Assembly: GCF_030272705.1 (NCBI RefSeq)
Contig: NZ_JARFYM010000021.1
Span: forward strand, 47,006-111,005
From: Rhizobium mayense
GTDB taxonomy: Bacteria > Pseudomonadota > Alphaproteobacteria > Rhizobiales > Rhizobiaceae
Direction of reading: 5' to 3'
DNA length: 64,000 nt
Shown here: in pieces, positions 60,333 through 64,000 of the stretch
Layout: each line of letters starts with the position of its first letter
Position numbering within the stretch: the stretch's first letter is position 1
Program-made: the position numbers and the translations under genes
Notes under the pieces: generated by a model
What the model was told of the DNA's origin: nothing
Database searches by the model: none
Seen by the model: the letters and a program-made list of their open reading frames with translations, nothing else

Positions 60333-60343
60333 CGCCCGCCAGC
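60315..60343 (-). other. Intercistronic hairpin after the binding-protein gene
   Basis: GCTGGCGG (60315-60322) pairs with CCGCCAGC (60336-60343), 8 bp with a 13-base loop, 51 bases after the binding-protein stop. On the transcribed minus strand a run of eight T precedes it at about 60363-60356. It parallels the hairpins after the other binding-protein genes. Confidence 0.55.
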
Positions 60344-60393
60344 GACGATGCGGCCAAAAAAAGGGGGGAGCCGAGGCCGCTCGAGGGAATGAA

Positions 60394-61473
60394 TCAGGTC
60401 CGGATGGCGCCCGTCACGCGACCCCACAGATCGCTCCAGTCGAGCGTCGGATGCGAGTCGATGTTGTTCTTGTAGTACTCCTCGACATTGTCCTTGGCGA
60501 TAAGGACGGCCTTGCCGTAGAACTCGCGGTGATCGCCCGGCTCCTTGGCGGGATCGAATTTCTTCTGAAGGGCTGCAAGCCCGATGGCGAGACCCATGCC
60601 GCCCTGCCAGAACGGATCGGAGGTCACGGTGCAGGCGAACTCGCCCTTGCGAACGGCATCGACGGCAGCCTTGATGCCATCGACGCCGACGACCGGAACC
60701 TGGCCGGCGAGGTTTTCGGCGCGCAACGCTTCAAGAGCGCCGGTGCCCATGTCATCATTGGCAGCCCAGATGCCCTTCACGTCATCGCCGAAGCGGGTGA
60801 GAAGATTGCTGGTAAGGTCATAGGCTTCGGAGGACTTCCAGTTGGCAACCTGGAAGTCGAGAAGCTTGATGTCGGAATTGGCGGCGAGCGCGTCTTCGAG
60901 ACCTTTCTTGCGTTCGATTGCCGCCGTGTTCGAAATCTGGCCGCCGAGCGCGATGATGCCGCCCTTGCCGCCCATCGTCTTGAACAGGATGTCGGAGATC
61001 TGCTTGCCGCTGGAGATCCCGTCGAACTCGATATGCGAGACGTAATAGGGATTGAAATCCTTCGGGTGCAGGTCGTCCGGCTTGTTCCACTGGGTGACGA
61101 CATAGGCGCCCGCTTTGGCACAGGCCTCGACGATCGGGCGTGCATCCGGCGTATCGTTTGGATCGGAGTTGAGCACCATGTTGCCGCCGGTCTTGGCAAG
61201 CATTGCCTTGATGTCGGCTATCCCCTTCTCGCTGTTGCCTTCCGAGACGAGCGTCACGTGGTCGAGGCCGACAGATTGGGCGAAGGCTTCCGCGCCCGTC
61301 TTCCAAACCGCATGGTAGGGGTTGGACAGCGAACGGATCGAGGTGACGAGCGTGGGCTTGTCAGCCGCAAACAACTGCCTGGGCAGTGCGGCCACGGTCG
61401 CGCCAGCGGCTACGGTCGCAAGAAAGGAACGGCGATTCATGGCGCCGAAAGCGGAATTCAACCTTACGGTCAT
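60394..61473 (-). CDS. Ribose-type (CUT2) sugar-binding protein
   Basis: The 359-residue periplasmic protein has a Tat-like signal, NRRSFLATVAAGATVAALP, with cleavage after QLFA. The type I fold reads LVTSIRSLSNPYHAVWKTGAEAFAQ at the mature start, with MVLNSDPNDTPDARPIVEACAKAG near 105 and GIWAANDDMGTGALEALRA near 225. GGGAGG lies seven bases before ATG 61473. It is the first gene of the four-gene transporter operon behind operator copy C. Confidence 0.92.
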   Translation of the reverse strand: MTVRLNSAFGAMNRRSFLATVAAGATVAALPRQLFAADKPTLVTSIRSLSNPYHAVWKTGAEAFAQSVGLDHVTLVSEGNSEKGIADIKAMLAKTGGNMVLNSDPNDTPDARPIVEACAKAGAYVVTQWNKPDDLHPKDFNPYYVSHIEFDGISSGKQISDILFKTMGGKGGIIALGGQISNTAAIERKKGLEDALAANSDIKLLDFQVANWKSSEAYDLTSNLLTRFGDDVKGIWAANDDMGTGALEALRAENLAGQVPVVGVDGIKAAVDAVRKGEFACTVTSDPFWQGGMGLAIGLAALQKKFDPAKEPGDHREFYGKAVLIAKDNVEEYYKNNIDSHPTLDWSDLWGRVTGAIRT

Positions 61474-61557
61474 TCGAAAACCTCCCATTGAATGACAAAA
61501 TCGGATGCCGTCCTTGTTCCCGCGACACCCAGATCTCAAGCGGCTTGTTCGTAGCAT

Positions 61558-61568
61558 TTGTACGACAA
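61558..61568 (+). promoter_or_regulatory. GntR/FCD-type operator, copy C
   Basis: TTGTACGACAA, extended on one side to ACAACCC as in copy B, lies between the transporter operon (minus, 84 bases away) and the GMC gene (plus, 122 bases away). Confidence 0.75.
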
Positions 61569-61690
61569 CCCTTCAAGACTATAACCGTACCCTTTCTCTT
61601 GACGACGGGCAAGAGACTTGAGATTGTGATGGCGAAATCATGTCGGGACAATGAGGAAACCCGATATTTGCAGATCATGCGGAGGAGAGA

Positions 61691-63301
61691 ATGCCCGATT
61701 ACATCATCGTCGGCGGTGGCTCGGCTGGATGCGTTCTTGCGGCGCGCCTGAGCGAAGACCCTGACGTTTCCGTGACCTTGCTGGAGGCGGGCCCGCGCGA
61801 CAGCAACATGTACATCCATCTGCCGGTAGGTTTTTTCAAGATGACCGCCGGTCCACTGATCTGGGGCTACGAGACCGTCGCCGGGCGAGAGATCGCCGGG
61901 CGCAAGATGGTCTATCCGCAGGCGCGCGTACTCGGCGGCGGCAGCTCGATCAATGCGCAGGTCTTCACCCGCGGCTGCCCCGAAGACTATGACGGCTGGC
62001 GCGATCTCGAAGGCTGTGCAGGCTGGGGCTATGAGGATGTGCGCCAATATTTCCGAAAATCCGAGGGCAACGATACATTTGGCGGCGCCCATCACGGCAC
62101 TGGGGGGCCGCTTGGCGTCAGCTCGCAGACCCCGCACACATTGACGCGCGTTTTCGTGCGTGCCGCGCAGGAGGCAGGGCTGCCATTTAATCCCGACTTC
62201 AACGCCGGATCGCAGGCTGGCGCCGGTTTTTATCAGACGACGACGAAGAACGGCCGGCGTAGCAGCACGGCAGTCGGCTATTTGAGGCCGGCCATGAGCC
62301 GCAAAAACCTGACGGTGCGCACGGATACTGCCGTCAATCGCATCATCGTCGAAAACGGCTGCGCCGTCGGTATTGAGATCGTCGAGAATGGCCGCCCCGT
62401 TCTGTTGAGGGCTGAGCGCGAGGTGATCCTGACGGCAGGCGCCATTGGTTCTCCGAAGATGCTCATGCTATCGGGTCTCGGCCCCGCGGACCAATTGCGA
62501 GCGCTCGATATCGACGTCGTCAGGGACTTGCCTGAAGTCGGCCGGAACCTACAGGATCACATGGATGTCGACGTCCTGGCCGAGCTTACCGGCCCATATG
62601 GAATCGATCGCTACAAGAAGCGCCGCTGGCAAGTCGCCGCTGGCATCGAATATGCCCTATTCGGCAAGGGACCGGTTGCTTCAAACATCGTCGAAGGTGG
62701 CGGCTTCTGGTGGGGAGACAAAGCGGAAAAGACGCCGGACATCCAATTCCACTTCCTGCCAGGCGCCGGTGTCGAGGAAGGGATTGGCAGCGTGCCCGGC
62801 GGCAATGGCTGTACACTCAATTCTTATCACGTGCGCCCGCGCTCGCGCGGAACGGTGACACTGCGCTCCAAGGACCCGGCCGTTCCCCCCGCGATCGACC
62901 CCAATGCCTTTGCCGAAGCCTACGATCTCGATCGCGCCGTCGACGGCATCAAGATCAGCCAGGAAATCCTCTCGCAATCTGCCTTCCGCCCCTTCGTCAG
63001 GCGGCTTCATCTCCCGGATGGAAATGTCCGCACCGATGCAGAATACCGCGAGTTCGCCCGCCAATATGGCCGCTCCGCCTATCATCCGGTTGGCACCTGC
63101 CGGATGGGTGGCGGGGAAGATGCCGTCGTCGATCCTGAGCTGCGCGTCCGCGGCATCGACCGCCTGCGCGTCTGCGACAGTTCCATCATGCCCAGGCTGA
63201 TTTCCTCGAATACAAACGCGGCAACGATCATGATCGCCGAAAAGGCGGCGGATATGCTCACGGGCGCCTCGCAGCCGACTCGCCGGCACGACTACGCATG
63301 A
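61691..63301 (+). CDS. GMC-family choline/alcohol dehydrogenase-like flavoprotein
   Basis: The 536-residue FAD enzyme has the dinucleotide fold YIIVGGGSAGCVLAARLSED, the first GMC signature GGGSSINAQVFTRG near 80, the second GAIGSPKMLMLSGLGP near 254, and catalytic residues His in AYHPVGTCRMGG near 470 and Asn in LISSNTNAATIMIAEKAA near 510. GGAGGAG lies just before the ATG. Choline, polyethylene glycol or a sugar alcohol are typical substrates. The shared operator with the ribose-type transporter suggests it acts on the imported compound. No cysteine cluster, unlike the GMC protein at 14203. Confidence 0.87.
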   Translation: MPDYIIVGGGSAGCVLAARLSEDPDVSVTLLEAGPRDSNMYIHLPVGFFKMTAGPLIWGYETVAGREIAGRKMVYPQARVLGGGSSINAQVFTRGCPEDYDGWRDLEGCAGWGYEDVRQYFRKSEGNDTFGGAHHGTGGPLGVSSQTPHTLTRVFVRAAQEAGLPFNPDFNAGSQAGAGFYQTTTKNGRRSSTAVGYLRPAMSRKNLTVRTDTAVNRIIVENGCAVGIEIVENGRPVLLRAEREVILTAGAIGSPKMLMLSGLGPADQLRALDIDVVRDLPEVGRNLQDHMDVDVLAELTGPYGIDRYKKRRWQVAAGIEYALFGKGPVASNIVEGGGFWWGDKAEKTPDIQFHFLPGAGVEEGIGSVPGGNGCTLNSYHVRPRSRGTVTLRSKDPAVPPAIDPNAFAEAYDLDRAVDGIKISQEILSQSAFRPFVRRLHLPDGNVRTDAEYREFARQYGRSAYHPVGTCRMGGGEDAVVDPELRVRGIDRLRVCDSSIMPRLISSNTNAATIMIAEKAADMLTGASQPTRRHDYA

Positions 63302-63376
63302 AGATAGTTTCCGGCCCAAATCTGAGGTGAGGCCCTCGGGCCAGACCAGCGAGGGCCGTCTAAGCATCCATCCGAT

Positions 63377-63685
63377 TCATAACGCCCCAAGGGCTGCCAC
63401 GATGGTGGCCGAACGCAGATGCAAGCCGATTTGGGTGTGCGTCAATGCTTGGCGCAATATCGTTGGGCTGAAGGATCGGCCGTTGACGTTACCGGAAACG
63501 AGGAGGCCAGCGAACGTTCGCCCACAACTCGGTAACCGAGGATCAGCTAAGCCCGGTTCATCGTATGGCTCATTTGAATCCCACCATTCATGGACATGCG
63601 GGTTCGATTGCCATCCCATGAGCATATCGAGATCATGCAGCGTTCCCTTGCGAAAGAAGGCTCGTCGCGGCGGCATCATTGACAC
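63377..63685 (-). pseudogene. Truncated GNAT acetyltransferase, AAC(6')-like
   Basis: The N-terminal reading RKGTLHDLDMLMGWQSNPHV, then HEWWDSNEPYDE and LADPRL, matches the start of aminoglycoside 6'-N-acetyltransferase-like GNAT proteins of about 160 residues. After about 50 residues the sequence no longer fits the family, and the acetyl-CoA-binding motif is absent. It is probably a deletion remnant. Confidence 0.6.
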
Positions 63686-63778
63686 CGTAACACACGGGAA
63701 TGGAAACCATAGCTGTCGGACATTTCCCAGTGAAAGGGCACCGACGTAGTGTCGCCTCAGATGACCACGGAGAAGAGA

Positions 63779-64000
63779 ATGCTGCTACCTCGTCGACCGG
63801 TGCCCGAACTGCGCGTGCCGACCCTTGCCCATGGCGACTTTGATCTTGCTGCCGACGCACCGGAGCTATTTACGTTGGTATGCTTTTATCGCGGACTCCA
63901 TTGCCCGGTTTGCCTCAAATATCTGCGCGAGCTGGAATCGCTGATCCCTGAATATGAGCGTCGCGGCACAAAGGTCATCGCCATCAGCTCTGACGTTCAG
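63779..64000 (+). CDS. Peroxiredoxin-like AhpC/TSA-family protein (partial, N-terminal)
   Basis: The first 74 codons are in the window and read MLLPRRPVPELRVPTLAHG, then FYRGLHCPVCLKYLRELESL near 37 with a thioredoxin-fold Cys pair (CPVC), and KVIAISSDVQ at the cut. This matches AhpC/TSA-like peroxiredoxins. GGAG lies six bases before ATG 63779; an in-frame ATG at 63761 is an alternative without a ribosome site. The C-terminal half lies beyond the window. Confidence 0.83.
   Translation, partial: MLLPRRPVPELRVPTLAHGDFDLAADAPELFTLVCFYRGLHCPVCLKYLRELESLIPEYERRGTKVIAISSDVQ

Noticed and set aside
60356..60363. T-run on the minus strand as an intrinsic terminator after the binding-protein gene
   Set aside because: The good hairpin lies after, not before, the T-run, and the sequence before it forms only a four-pair stem.
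60253..61491. 412-codon plus-strand frame opposite the sugar-binding protein
   Set aside because: The minus-strand binding protein has signal peptide, ribosome site and family motifs; the plus frame has none.

Overview
The window reads as an accessory region of an alphaproteobacterium of the Rhizobiales (Rhizobium/Agrobacterium type). This rests on a bioBFDA operon ending in a BioZ-type ketoacyl synthase and preceded by BioR-type boxes, on the very high density of solute ABC transporters with linked GntR/LacI regulators, and on a GC-rich, overlap-packed gene style. A large plasmid or chromid is plausible but is inference. No rRNA, tRNA, insertion sequence, replication gene or CRISPR array was seen.

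Region 1 (1-8620, plus strand): end of a solute-binding protein, a TauC/SsuC-type permease and ATPase, two DUF1989 proteins, a biotin-dependent 'urea' carboxylase and an allophanate hydrolase. Gene content matches clusters now thought to use guanidine rather than urea (guanidine carboxylase, carboxyguanidine deiminase, allophanate hydrolase). Region 2 (8906-13975, plus): bioB-F-D-A-Z, all overlapping, with two BioR-type boxes upstream and a third inside bioB. Thus a biotin-dependent enzyme lies next to a full biotin pathway.

Region 3 (14203-21398): a LacI regulator diverges from a minus-strand operon (TIM-barrel isomerase/lyase, sugar-binding protein, two permeases, gluconate-dehydrogenase-like small subunit, GMC flavoprotein with a Cys cluster). 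Two identical palindromic operators sit between them. The operon has no transport ATPase and looks like a sugar-oxidising (3-keto-glycoside type) system. Region 4 (21618-30276): FCD-type GntR regulator, a gutted RuBisCO-like gene, an apionate-oxidoisomerase-like dehydrogenase, a TIM-barrel protein, an SMP-30 lactonase, and a ribose-type transporter whose ATPase is fused to one permease.

Region 5 (30439-37316): UgpABCE/MalK-type transporter with a methyltransferase and a metallophosphoesterase in one minus-strand operon, divergent from a PhnF-like regulator across a perfect 20-bp palindrome. Region 6 (37433-41105): decayed L,D-transpeptidase; soxR divergent from an SDR-QueA-like pair across a perfect SoxR box; remnants of an exonuclease and an SDR. 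Region 7 (41139-63301): a sugar catabolism regulon comprising three aldo/keto reductases, an amidohydrolase lactonase, a Liv-type transporter, two FCD GntR regulators, a 3-hydroxyisobutyrate-type dehydrogenase, a FAH-type hydrolase, an SDR, a lactate-oxidase-like flavoprotein, glyoxalase I, a ribose-type ABC transporter and a GMC dehydrogenase. Three copies of the inverted repeat TTGTACGACAA control points in it. The enzymes resemble the non-phosphorylated L-fucose/L-rhamnose route (sugar to lactone to acid to 2-keto-3-deoxy acid to diketo acid to pyruvate plus lactate), but no sugar-acid dehydratase is in the window.

The window ends with a broken GNAT acetyltransferase and the start of a peroxiredoxin-like gene. 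Several gene fragments (13987, 22413, 37433, 40585, 41055, 63377) show ongoing gene loss.
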